The notes beneath the pieces are model-generated. The model made no database searches. It saw only the letters and a program-made list of their open reading frames with translations, and had not been told where the DNA came from. The position numbers were made by a program, and so were the translations under genes. This document shows, one piece after another, positions 42,936-51,994 of a DNA stretch of 64,000 bases. Source of the stretch: JAFKFJ01 sp963786445 (lineage in GTDB: Bacteria > Pseudomonadota > Alphaproteobacteria > Acetobacterales > Acetobacteraceae). The DNA lies in the NCBI GenBank assembly GCA_963786445.1, contig CAWAZU010000008.1:310001-374000 (forward strand), given 5' to 3'. Positions within the stretch are counted from its first letter, which is position 1. The number at the start of each line of letters is the position of its first letter.

Positions 42936-44255
42936 ATGGCGGCCGACGGCACGTTCAACATCCTCCTGGTCGATGACCACCCGGCCAAGCTGCTGAGCTA
43001 CGAGGTCATCCTGGCGGAGCTGGGCGAGACGCTGCTCAAGGCCGGCTCGGCCGCGGAGGCGCTCGAACACCTGCTGCGCCACGAGGTCGCGGTGGTGCTG
43101 ATCGACGTCTGCATGCCCGACCTCGACGGGTTCGAACTGGCGCGGATGATCCGCAACCATCCGCGGTTCCAGCGCACCGCGATCATCTTCGTCTCGGCGA
43201 TCGCGATGACCGATCTGGACCGGGTGCGCGGCTTCGAGGCGGGGGCGGTGGACTACGTGCCGGTGCCGGTGGTGCCGGAGCTGCTGCGCGCGCGGGTGCG
43301 CGTGTTCGCCGACCTCTACCGCAAGACCCGCCAGCTGGAGGCGATGAACGACGAGCTGGAGCGGCGGGTGGCCGAGCGCACCGCGGCGCTGGCCGCGGCG
43401 AACGCCGAGCTGGAGCGGCGGGTGGAGGCGCGCACGCGCGAACGCGCGCAGGCGCTGGCGCAGGTCCACGAGATGCAGAAGCAGGAGAGCCTGGGCCAGC
43501 TGACCGGCGGGGTGGCGCACGACTTCAACAACCTGCTGACCATCATCCTCGGCAACCTCGCTCTGCTGCGCAAGCGGGTGGCCGACGATGCGCGGCTGAC
43601 CCTGCTGATCGACGGCGCGCTCCAGGGGGCCGAGCGCGGGGCGACGCTGACGCGGCGCATGCTGGCGTTCGCGCGCCGCCAGGAGCTGCGGCCGCAGAGC
43701 GTCAGCCTGGCGGCGCTGGTCGGCGGCATGGCGGAGATGTTCAGCCGCACGCTCGGGCCACACATCGCGGTCGCGACTGCGCTGCCGGCGGAGCTGCCGC
43801 CGGTGCAGGTCGATCCCAACCAGCTTGAGCTGGCGCTGCTCAACCTGGCGGTGAACGCGCGTGACGCCATGCCGGAGGGCGGCCGTCTGCTGGTGGCGGC
43901 CGAGCTCGGTCCGCCGCCGCCGGGGCTTGCCGCCGGCGCCTATGTCCGTCTCTCGGTGGCCGACACTGGCCTCGGCATGGACGCCGCGACCCTGCGGCGC
44001 GCCCCGGAACCCTTCTTCACCACAAAAGGCGCGGGCAAGGGCACTGGCCTCGGCCTGTCGATGGTTCACGGGCTGGCGGCGCAGTCGGGCGGGCTGATGG
44101 AAGTGGCGAGCGTGCCCGGCCAGGGCACCACGGTGTCGCTGTGGCTGCCGGTGGCGGCGGCGGCGGAGGCGACACACGCCCCCGGCCGCCCCGATGGCCC
44201 TGACGACCCTGGCCCGGTCCGCGCGCGAGCGGTTGCGGGTGCTGGTGGTCGATGA
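42936..44255 (+). CDS. Response receiver-histidine kinase (REC-coiled coil-HisKA-HATPase)
   Basis: A soluble kinase of about 439 residues. An N-terminal receiver (ILLVDDHPAKLLSYEVIL; acceptor in VVLIDVCMPDLDG) is followed by a long coiled coil, an HDFNN-type H-box (GGVAHDFNNLLTII), N-box NARDAMPEGG and G-boxes DTGLGM and GKGTGLGLS. ATG 42936 is preferred because AGGTAGG precedes it; GTG 42930 is possible. It starts within 10 bp of the giant kinase stop and probably accepts phosphate from that protein (inference). Its last ~20 residues turn into a low-complexity tail (PDDPGPVRARAVAG), which suggests the true frame shifts into the receiver at 44194. Confidence 0.85.
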   Translation: MAADGTFNILLVDDHPAKLLSYEVILAELGETLLKAGSAAEALEHLLRHEVAVVLIDVCMPDLDGFELARMIRNHPRFQRTAIIFVSAIAMTDLDRVRGFEAGAVDYVPVPVVPELLRARVRVFADLYRKTRQLEAMNDELERRVAERTAALAAANAELERRVEARTRERAQALAQVHEMQKQESLGQLTGGVAHDFNNLLTIILGNLALLRKRVADDARLTLLIDGALQGAERGATLTRRMLAFARRQELRPQSVSLAALVGGMAEMFSRTLGPHIAVATALPAELPPVQVDPNQLELALLNLAVNARDAMPEGGRLLVAAELGPPPPGLAAGAYVRLSVADTGLGMDAATLRRAPEPFFTTKGAGKGTGLGLSMVHGLAAQSGGLMEVASVPGQGTTVSLWLPVAAAAEATHAPGRPDGPDDPGPVRARAVAGAGGR

Positions 44256-44622
44256 CGACCCGCTGGTGCTGGCCAGCACCGCCGCGATGCTGGAGGACGT
44301 GGGCCACGCCGTGATCGACGCGCCCTCGGGCGCGCGGGCGCTGGACCTGCTGCGGCAGGGGGCGCCGGTGGACGTGGTGGTGACCGACCAGGCGATGCCG
44401 GGCATGACCGGGATCGAGCTGGCCACGCAGATCCAGGCGAGCTGGCCGGCGTTGCCGGTGATCCTGGCGAGCGGCTATGCCGAGCTGCCGGCGCTGGCCG
44501 AGACCACGCTGCCGCGGCTGCGCAAGCCCTATCTGCAGGCCGATCTGGTCGCGGCGGTGGAGCAGGGCCGGGGCGCTCCGCCGGACAATCTCGCGGTCCT
44601 GGAGACGGCGGGGCCGGCGTAG
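44194..44622 (+). CDS. Receiver-domain protein, or frameshifted C-terminal receiver of the preceding kinase
   Basis: 142 residues with one receiver domain: RLRVLVVDDDPLVLASTAAML, acceptor Asp in VDVVVTDQAMPG, and ILASGYAELP. It overlaps the preceding kinase gene by 62 bp in the next frame, longer than normal coupling. One extra base near 44190 would make both parts a single hybrid kinase ending in this receiver. That is a common architecture, and other single-base gains occur in this window. Both readings are possible. Confidence 0.75.
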   Translation: MALTTLARSARERLRVLVVDDDPLVLASTAAMLEDVGHAVIDAPSGARALDLLRQGAPVDVVVTDQAMPGMTGIELATQIQASWPALPVILASGYAELPALAETTLPRLRKPYLQADLVAAVEQGRGAPPDNLAVLETAGPA

Positions 44623-44723
44623 CGCCCTCGCCGGTCGGCACCCTGAAAATCTTCGTGCCGCGGTCGGCGGCTGGCCATGTGCGCCAAGCCTGCCCGCTGC
44701 GCGCCGGCCGCGCTGCTTTGTCA

Positions 44724-44764
44724 CTTGCGTCATGCAAGCCACTCCGCCATTAACTTGCATGACG
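44724..44764. promoter_or_regulatory. Perfect inverted repeat operator upstream of the HxlR/EmrAB operon
   Basis: CGTCATGCAAG (44728-44738) and CTTGCATGACG (44754-44764) are exact inverted complements with a 15-bp spacer. The left arm is nested in a second palindrome, CTTGC-N5-GCAAG (44724-44738). The site ends 20 bp before the HxlR start, the position expected for autoregulation. Confidence 0.7.
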
Positions 44765-44783
44765 ATAGCGACGAGGTCCGGCC

Positions 44784-45287
44784 ATGCGCCGCACGAGCTT
44801 CGAGACCCTGCAATGCCCGATCGCCCGCAGCCTGGAGCGGGTGGGCGAGTGGTGGAGCATCCTGATCCTGCGCGACGCCTTTTTGGGCGCGACGCGCTTC
44901 GAGCAGTTCCAGAAAAACCTCGACATCGCCCCCAACATGCTGACGCGCCGCCTGGCCGCGCTGGTCGAGGCCGGGCTGCTGGAACGACGCCGCTACTGCG
45001 AGCATCCGCCGCGCGACGAGTATCTGCTGACCGAGCGCGGGCGCGATTTCCGCCCGGTGCTGTGGGCGCTGCTGACCTGGGGCAACCGGCATTTTGCGCC
45101 GGAAGGGCCGAGCGTGGTGATCGTCAACAACGCGACCGGCGCGCTCGCCGACCCGGTGCTGGTCGATCGGGTGAGCGGCGAGGCGATGACCTCTGGCCGC
45201 TTCCGCACCGTGCCGGGGCCGGCGGCCGACGAACGCACCCGCCGGCGGCACGCCGTCGCGCCGGCGCAGGGAGGCGCTCATGTCTAG
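44784..45287 (+). CDS. HxlR-family transcriptional regulator
   Basis: A 167-residue winged-HTH regulator. The N-terminus CPIARSLERVGEWWSILILRD carries the Cys-containing segment common in HxlR proteins, followed by GATRFEQFQKNLDIAPNMLTRRL (recognition helix), and LLERRRYCEHPPRDEYLLT (wing). Proteins of this family sense aldehydes, quinones or oxidants, in several cases through that Cys. Its gene overlaps the start of the efflux membrane-fusion protein by 8 bp, and a perfect inverted repeat lies upstream, so it likely controls itself and the pump. Confidence 0.88.
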   Translation: MRRTSFETLQCPIARSLERVGEWWSILILRDAFLGATRFEQFQKNLDIAPNMLTRRLAALVEAGLLERRRYCEHPPRDEYLLTERGRDFRPVLWALLTWGNRHFAPEGPSVVIVNNATGALADPVLVDRVSGEAMTSGRFRTVPGPAADERTRRRHAVAPAQGGAHV

Positions 45288-46381
45288 CAGCACCACCGCC
45301 GGCCGTGACACGCTCGCGGCCCCTGCTCGCGGCACGACGCGCATCGGGCTGCGGCGTCTGGCACTTGCCGGGGCGGCGCTGGCGCTGGTCGCCGGCGGCG
45401 CCGTGATCGGCCGGCACTGGTGGACAGTCGGGCGCTTTGTCGAACATACCGACGACGCCTATGTCGGCGGCAATGTCACCGCCATCGCGCCGCACGTCGC
45501 CGGCTTCGTGGCTGCGGTGGCAGTCGCCGACAACCAGCGCGTGAACGCGGGGCAATTGCTCGATCCGTCTCGATGCGCGCGACTATCTCGCGGCGCGCGG
45601 CCACGCCGAGGCGGTGCTGGCGGCGCGCGGGGCGGCGCTGGACGGATTGCGGGCGCAGTACGTCCTGCAGCAATCCACCATTCGCCGGCAGGCGGCCGAG
45701 CTGGCCGCGAAATCCGCGCAGGCCGGCTTCGCCGCCGCCGACGCCGCCCGCTATCGCGCGCTGGCGCAGACCAGCGCCGGCTCGCGCCAGGATGCGCAGC
45801 GCAGCGCCACGCTGGACGAGCAGGCCCGCGCCGAGGTCGCCGCCGCCGCGGCCGGGCTGCAGGCCGCGCAAGAACGCCTGAAAGTGCTTGCCGCATCGAT
45901 CGCCGAGGCGCAGGCGGCCGTCGCCCAGGCGCGCGTCCGATCTCGACACCGCGCGGCTCAATCTCGGCTACACCGACATCCGTGCGCCGATCGACGGTTT
46001 CGTCGGCAACCGCGCGGCGCAGGTCGGCGCCTATGTCACGGCGGGCAGCTACCTGATCTCGGTGGTGCCGGCGCGCGGTCTTTGGGTGGATGCCAATTTC
46101 AAGGAAGACCAGCTCGCGCGCATGCGGCCCGGCGAATCCGCGACCGTGGTGGCCGATGTCATTCCCGGCCACGAATTCCACGGCCATGTTGCCAGCCTGG
46201 CGCCCGGCACCGGCGCCGTGTTCAGCGTCATCCCGCCGGAGAACGCCACCGGCAATTTCACCAAGATCGTGCAGCGCGTGCCGGTGCGCATCGCGCTCGA
46301 CGCCGATGATCCGGCGCTGCCCCTGCTGCGCGCCGGGGCTCTCCGTCTCGGCCAGCGTCGAGACCGCGCGGCGCGCCATGA
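45280..46381 (+). pseudogene. HlyD/EmrA-type membrane fusion protein (three to four single-base frameshifts)
   Basis: The protein can be followed across frames: GAALALVAGGAVIGRHWW membrane anchor, TDDAYVGGNVTAIAPHVAGFV lipoyl half, a coiled coil (LDARDYLAARGHAEAVLAA onward), RLNLGYTDIRAPIDGFVGN, LWVDANFKEDQLARMRPGE and a C-terminal LSVSASVETARRA. Each transition is a one-base gain: near 45563, 45935 and 46336. A fourth near 46370 would let the gene end in TGA overlapping the pump ATG (ATGA). With those removed the length (~365 residues) is normal for EmrA. It is either a pseudogene or, more likely, a sequencing artefact. The partner is the DHA2 pump downstream. Confidence 0.8.
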
Positions 46382-47935
46382 GCGGAACGACGCAAAAGCC
46401 GCCGTCGCTGCTGCCGTTCGTGGTGATGTGCGTCGGCATGTTCATGGCGTTGCTGGACATCCAGATCGTCGCCTCCTCGCTGCAGGACATCGGCGGCGGG
46501 CTGTCGGCGGCGCAGGACGAGATCAGCTGGGTGCAGACCGCCTACCTGATCGCCGAGATCATCATGATCCCGCTGTCCGGCTGGCTCACCCGCGTGTTCT
46601 CGACGCGCTGGCTGTTCACGCTTTCCGCGGCGGGGTTCACGCTCGCCAGCATGCTGTGCGGCCTCGCCTGGGACATCGACAGCATGATCGTGTTCCGCGC
46701 GCTGCAAGGGCTGCTCGGCGCCTCGATGATCCCGACCGTGTTCACCTCGTCCTTCTATTTCTTCCAGGGGACGCGGCGGGTCTATTCGGCGGCGGTGATC
46801 GGCACCATCGCCTCGATCGCGCCCACGCTCGGCCCGGTGATCGGCGGCTGGATCACCGACACGCTGAACTGGCACTGGCTGTTCTACATCAACCTGGTGC
46901 CGGGCATCGCGATCACCGTGCTGGTGCCGCTGCTGGTCCGCATCGACGAGCCCGACCTGAAGCTGCTGCGCGGCGCCGACTATCCCGGCATCCTGCTGAT
47001 GGCGGTCGGCCTCGGCACGCTGGAATACGTGCTGGAGGAAGGCACGCGCTGGAACTGGTTCGACGATTCGACGATTCGGCTGTGCGCCTGGATCGCCGGC
47101 ATTGCGCTCGTGCTGTTCGTGGTGCGCAGCCTGACCTATCGCAACCCGGTGGTCGATCTGCGGGCGCTTGCGGATCGCAATTTCGCGCTCGGCTGCTTTC
47201 TGTCCTTCGTCACCGGCATCGGCATCTTCACCACGATCTACCTGACGCCGCTGTTCCTCGGCTATGTGCGCGGCTTCAGCGCGTGGCAGACCGGCGTTGC
47301 GATCTTCTCGACCGGCGCGGCATCGATGCTCGGCGTGCCGGTCTATATCGTGCTGGCGCGCCGCTTCGACGGGCGCTGGCTGATGATGTTCGGGCTGGCC
47401 AGCTTCGGGCTGGCGATGTGGAGCTACAGCTTCATCACCCATGACTGGGGCGGCGCGGAGCTGCTGCTGCCGCAAGTGCTGCGCGGCTTCCCGCAGGTGT
47501 TCGCGGTGGCGCCGAGCGTCATGCTCGGCCTCGGCAGCCTGCCGCCGGAGCGGCTGAAATATGCCAGCGGATTGTTCAACATGATGCGCAACCTCGGCGG
47601 CGCGGTCGGCATCGCGGCCAGCGCGGCGATCCTCAACGACCGCACCAACCTGCATTTCCAGATCATCGCGGCGCACCTGACGCCGGCGAACGGGGCGATG
47701 GAGCGCCTCGCTGCACGGGCTCGCCGCGCGCTACGGCGCGCTGCCCGGCCTGCCCGGATCGGGCGGCGCCGCCGCGCTGAAACAGCTTTGGGACCTCGCC
47801 TATCGCGAGGCATCGACGCTCGCCTTTGCCGATGCGTTCCGCACCATCATGCTCGCCTTCGTCGTGGCGACGCTGCTGGTGCCGCTGATGCGCAAGGTGG
47901 CGACGCCGACGACGACTCCTGCCGACGCACATTGA
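46378..47935 (+). CDS. DHA2-family MFS drug efflux transporter (EmrB type; frameshifted near 47701)
   Basis: About 518 residues with 14 predicted membrane helices. MFS motif features include LDIQIVASSLQDIGGGLSAA at the start, DEISWVQTAYLIAEIIMIPL, and ALQGLLGASMIPTVF. The frame breaks after TPANGAM. The remaining C-terminus (SASLHGLAARYGALPGLPGS, then EASTLAFADAFRTIMLAFVVATLLVPL) continues one base further on to TGA at 47933-47935. EmrB-type pumps form a tripartite exporter with the HlyD protein encoded upstream. The substrate is probably a hydrophobic or aromatic toxicant, given the adjacent box genes (inference). Confidence 0.88.
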
Positions 47936-47974
47936 GGGTTGCGGCCCCGGTGCGCGCGGCCGACTATCGGGGCC

Positions 47975-48772
47975 ATGCGGCGCGGCGAAATTCTGCTCGC
48001 GGAAGGGCGGCTGGAGACCGGCTGGTGGGGCCGCGGGCCGGAGGCGGCGCCGACGCTCGTGCTGCTGCATGAGGGACTGGGCAGCCTCGGCCTGTGGAAG
48101 CAGTTTCCGGCGTTGCTGGCGCAGGCGACCGGCTGCGGCGTGTTCGCCTTTTCCCGCTTCGGCTATGGCGATTCTGACAAGGCGACGCTGCCGCGCCCGC
48201 TCGACTACATGCAGCTCGAGGCGAAACAAGTGCTGCCGCGCGTGCTGGACGCGATCGGGCTGCGGCGCGGCGTGCTGGTCGGGCATTCCGACGGCGCCTC
48301 GATCGCGGCCATTCACGCAGGGAGCTTTCAGGATTTCCGTGTCCACGGCCTGGTGCTGCTGGCGCCGCATTTCTTCACCGAGCCGAGCGGGCTGGCCGCC
48401 ATCGCCGAGGCCGGGCGGCGCTACCGGGAGGGCGACCTGCGCGCGCGCCTGGCGCGCCACCACCGCGATCCCGACGTGGCCTTCCGGGGCTGGAACGACG
48501 CCTGGCTCGACCCTGGCTTCCCCGCCGCTTTCGACCTGGTGCCCGACATCGCCCATATCCGCGTGCCGATCCTCGCCATCCAGGGCGACGCCGACCCCTA
48601 CGGCACCGCGGAGCAACTGCGCGTGCTGGAGCGCGAGAGCCATTGCCCGGTCGAGGTGCGGATGCTGCCCGGCGTCGGCCACGCGCCGCAGAACGAGGCG
48701 CCGGCGGCAGTGGCGGCCGCGGTGCGGGAGTTTGCCGCAAACCTGTTCGCGCCGGCGGAACCGGCAAGATAA
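47975..48772 (+). CDS. Alpha/beta hydrolase (box-cluster associated)
   Basis: A 265-residue alpha/beta hydrolase. The nucleophile elbow is GHSDG (LVGHSDGASIAAIHAG), the acid residue lies in ILAIQGDADPYGTAEQL and the His in LPGVGHAPQNEAP. The oxyanion region reads LLHEGLGSLGLWKQFPALL. ATG 47975 was chosen; an earlier in-frame GTG exists. It precedes boxC by 66 bp. Alpha/beta hydrolases often accompany box genes, where a thioesterase or ester-cleaving role has been proposed; the reaction here is unproven. Confidence 0.85.
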   Translation: MRRGEILLAEGRLETGWWGRGPEAAPTLVLLHEGLGSLGLWKQFPALLAQATGCGVFAFSRFGYGDSDKATLPRPLDYMQLEAKQVLPRVLDAIGLRRGVLVGHSDGASIAAIHAGSFQDFRVHGLVLLAPHFFTEPSGLAAIAEAGRRYREGDLRARLARHHRDPDVAFRGWNDAWLDPGFPAAFDLVPDIAHIRVPILAIQGDADPYGTAEQLRVLERESHCPVEVRMLPGVGHAPQNEAPAAVAAAVREFAANLFAPAEPAR

Positions 48773-48785
48773 TGCAGGACTGCTC

Positions 48786-48818
48786 TTGCCACGCGGCAGC
48801 TACTTGCACTATAGCGCA
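48786..48818 (+). promoter_or_regulatory. Candidate box promoter with overlapping TGCA-N6-CGCA operator
   Basis: TTGCCA (48786-48791) and TATAGC (48810-48815) are 18 bp apart, 21 bp or more before the boxC start. TGCA-CTATAG-CGCA (48805-48818) covers the -10 element. TGCA half-sites are reported for BoxR/BzdR-type regulators, and a boxR gene is 3 kb away. A further TGCA lies at 48773-48776. Confidence 0.45.
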
Positions 48819-48838
48819 CGGCATGGAGGGAGCGACGC

Positions 48839-50489
48839 ATGCCAGAGGTCGATTTCCGCACCGATCCGCAACGCTACCGGCACTGGAAGCTGCATTTCGA
48901 CGGGCCGGTCGCGCATCTGGTGATGGATGTCGATCCCGCCGGCGGCCTCTCCGATGGTTATGAGCTGAAACTGAATTCCTACGATCTCGGCGTCGATATC
49001 GAACTCGCGCGACGCCGTGCAGCGGCTGCGCTTCGAACATCCCGAGGTGGGCGCGGTGGTCATCCGCTCCGGCAAGGACAACGTCTTTTGCGCCGGCGCG
49101 AACATCCGCATGCTCGGCCGCGCCACGCACGGTCACAAGGTCAATTTCTGCAAGTTCACCAACGAGACGCGCTGCGCCATCGAGGATGCGACGGAGAATT
49201 CCGGGCAAACCTATCTGTGCGCGATGAACGGCCCCGCGGCGGGCGGCGGCTATGAGCTGGCGATCGCCTGCGCGCACGTCATGCTGATCGACGACCGCCG
49301 CTCCTCGGTGGCACTGCCGGAGACGCCGCTGCTCGCGGTGCTGCCCGGCACCGGCGGGCTGACGCGGCTGACCGACAAGCGCAAGGTGCGGCGCGACCGC
49401 GCCGATGTGTTCTGCTCGATCGAGGAGGGCGTGCGCGGCCAGCGTGCCGTCGAGTGGCGGCTGGTGGACGAGGTGGTGCCGCCCTCGGCCTGGCAGGCGC
49501 GCGTCGCCGAACGGGCACGCGAGTTCGCCGCCCGCAGCGACCGGCCGCGCGATGCCAAGGGCGTGGCGCTGACGCCGCTCGTGCGCGTCGCGGAGGGCGA
49601 CACGATCCGTTGGAGCACGGTGACGGCGGAACTGGACCGCGCCGGCAGGCGTGCGACGCTGATCGTGAGCGGACCCGACACCGCGCCGCCCGACACGCTG
49701 GATGCCGCGAAATCGGCAGAATTCTGGCCGCTGCGGCTTGCGCGCGAACTCGACGACGCGATCCTGCATCTGCGGCTGAACGAACCGGAACTCGGCGTGT
49801 TCGTGCTGAAGACGCAGGGCGCGGCCGAAGCGGTGCTGGCGCATGACGCGTTTCTCGAAGCCCGGAAATCGGACTGGTTCATCCGCGAGGTGCGGCTCTG
49901 TCTCAAGCGCGTGCTGAAGCGGCTGGACGTCACGTCGCGCAGCCTGGTCGCGCTGATCGAGCCGGGGAGCTGCTTTGCCGGCACGCTGGCGGAGCTTGCC
50001 TTCGCCGCCGACCGCGCGGTGATGTTCAGCGGCGCGCGCGCGGGCGGCAACCGCGCGCCGGCCGCGATGGCGCTTTCGCCGCTCAATTTCGGCGCCTACG
50101 GGATGGCGAACGGACTGACGCGGCTGCAGGCGCGGTTCTGGGGCGAACCGGACAGCGTCGGCCGCGCCGAGGCACGCATCGGCGAGAATTTTGCGGCGGA
50201 GGACGCCGAGGCGCTGGGCCTGGTCACCGTCGCCTATGACGAGACCGACTGGGACGACGAGGTGCGAATCATGCTGGAGGAACGCGCGAGTTTTTCCCCC
50301 GACGCGCTGACCGGCATGGAAGCGAATCTCCGCTTCGTCGGCCCGGAGACGATGGAGACGCGCATCTTCGGCCGGCTGACCGCGTGGCAGAACTGGATTT
50401 TTCTGCGGCCGAACGCGGTCGGCGAGCAGGGCGCGCTGAAACTCTACGGCAGCGGCGTGCAGCCCGGCTACGACCGCGCGCGCGTGTGA
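48839..50489 (+). CDS. boxC: Benzoyl-CoA-dihydrodiol lyase BoxC (frameshifted near 49009)
   Basis: About 549 residues of a crotonase-superfamily ring-cleaving enzyme. Part 1 has VDFRTDPQRYRHWKLHFDGP and GLSDGYELKLNSYDLGVDIELA, after which one extra base shifts the frame. Part 2 continues AVQRLRFEHPEVGAVVIRSG, the crotonase CAGANIRMLG and the oxyanion loop NGPAAGGGYELAIACAH. The enzyme opens the epoxide/dihydrodiol ring of benzoyl-CoA in the aerobic hybrid pathway, releasing formic acid. ATG follows GGAGGGAGC. boxB follows 22 bp downstream. Confidence 0.92.
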
Positions 50490-50511
50490 CGGCAAACAGG
50501 GAGGTGCGGCG

Positions 50512-51960
50512 ATGCCCGACGGCATGGACGTCGATTACGACGGGCTGATCCCGAACAACGTCGAGCTCAACGCCGATGCGCGCGTGCGCAAGGCGCTGGA
50601 AACCTGGCACCCCGGCTATATCGACTGGTGGAAGGACAAGGGGCCGGAGGGGTTCCAGGATCGTCTGGTCTATCTGCGGACCGCGATCAGCGTCGATCCG
50701 AAGGGCTGGACGAAGTTCGATTACGTGAAAATGCCGGACTACAAATGGGGCATCCTGCTGGCGCCGAAAGTCGAAGGCCGCCGCGTCAATTTCGGCCAGC
50801 ACAAGGGCGAGCCGGCGTGGCAGGACGTGCCGGGCGAGTATCGCGGCATGCTGCGCCGGCTGATGGTGATCCAGGGCGACACCGAACCCGCCTCGGTCGA
50901 GCAGCAGCGCCACCTCGGCAAGACCGCGCCCTCGCTCTACGACATGCGCAACCTGTTCCAGGTGAATGTCGAGGAAGGGCGGCACCTCTGGGCGATGGTC
51001 TATCTGCTGCAGAAATACCTGGGCAAGGACGGGCGCGAGGAGGCGGAGGAACTGCTGCGCCGGCGCAGCGGCCACCAGGACAGCCCGCGCATGCTCGGCG
51101 CCTTCAACGAGGAGACGCCGGACTGGGTGAGCTTCTTCATGTTCACGTTCTTCACCGACCGCGACGGAAAAATGCAGCTGGAGGCGCTGGCGCAGTCGGG
51201 CTTCGATCCGCTGTCGCGCACCTGCCGCTTCATGCTGACCGAGGAAGCGCACCACATGTTCGTGGGCGAAACCGGCGTGCAGCGCATCATCGCGCGCACC
51301 TGCGCGGCGATGAAGGACGCCGGCATTGCCGATGCGGCCGACACGGCGCGCATCCGCGCGCTCGACGTCATCGACCTGCCGACGTTGCAGCGGAAGATGA
51401 ACCTGCATTTCTCGTTGACGCTCGACCTGTTCGGCGGCGAGGTGTCCACCAACGCGGCCAATGCCTACAACGCCGGGCTGAAAGGCCGCTTCCGCGAGGA
51501 CAAGATCGACGACGACCACCGGCTGCTGGATGCCACTTTTCCGGTCCTGCGCTGCAAGGACGGTGCGATCGTCAGGGAGGACGTGCCGGCGCTGTCGGCG
51601 CTCAACATGCGGCTGCGCGACGACTACGTGCATGATTGCCAATCCGGCGTGAACCGCTGGAACAAGGCGATCGAGAAGGCCGGGATCGAATTCCGCCTGG
51701 CACTGCCGCACGTCGCCTTCAACCGGAAAATCGGCGAGTTCGCGCGCATCCATGCCGATCCGGACGGCAACGTGGTCGATGCCGGCACGTTCGCGGCGAG
51801 CCGCGACCAATGGCTGCCCTCGGCCGATGACCGGCTCTTCATCACCAGCCTGATGCGGCCGGTGGACCAGGCCGGCGTGTTCGCGTCGTGGATCGCGCCG
51901 CCCAAAGTCGGCATCGACAACAAGCCGGGCGATTTTGAATACGTGAAGCTGTGGAGCTGA
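50512..51960 (+). CDS. boxB: Benzoyl-CoA 2,3-epoxidase subunit BoxB
   Basis: A 482-residue di-iron oxygenase component of normal length. Typical features: IPNNVELNADARVRKALE, WHPGYIDWWKDKGPEGFQ, and the four-helix di-iron ligands in NVEEGRHLWAMVYLL and FMLTEEAHHMFVGETG. BoxB epoxidises the CoA-activated ring with electrons from reductase BoxA, which is not encoded in this window; nor is the benzoate-CoA ligase. The ATG follows AGGGAGGTG. It ends 34 bp before the convergent boxR stop. Confidence 0.95.
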   Translation: MPDGMDVDYDGLIPNNVELNADARVRKALETWHPGYIDWWKDKGPEGFQDRLVYLRTAISVDPKGWTKFDYVKMPDYKWGILLAPKVEGRRVNFGQHKGEPAWQDVPGEYRGMLRRLMVIQGDTEPASVEQQRHLGKTAPSLYDMRNLFQVNVEEGRHLWAMVYLLQKYLGKDGREEAEELLRRRSGHQDSPRMLGAFNEETPDWVSFFMFTFFTDRDGKMQLEALAQSGFDPLSRTCRFMLTEEAHHMFVGETGVQRIIARTCAAMKDAGIADAADTARIRALDVIDLPTLQRKMNLHFSLTLDLFGGEVSTNAANAYNAGLKGRFREDKIDDDHRLLDATFPVLRCKDGAIVREDVPALSALNMRLRDDYVHDCQSGVNRWNKAIEKAGIEFRLALPHVAFNRKIGEFARIHADPDGNVVDAGTFAASRDQWLPSADDRLFITSLMRPVDQAGVFASWIAPPKVGIDNKPGDFEYVKLWS

Positions 51961-51994
51961 TGAGCAGCTGCGAACACGCAACGGCTCGGCGGCG

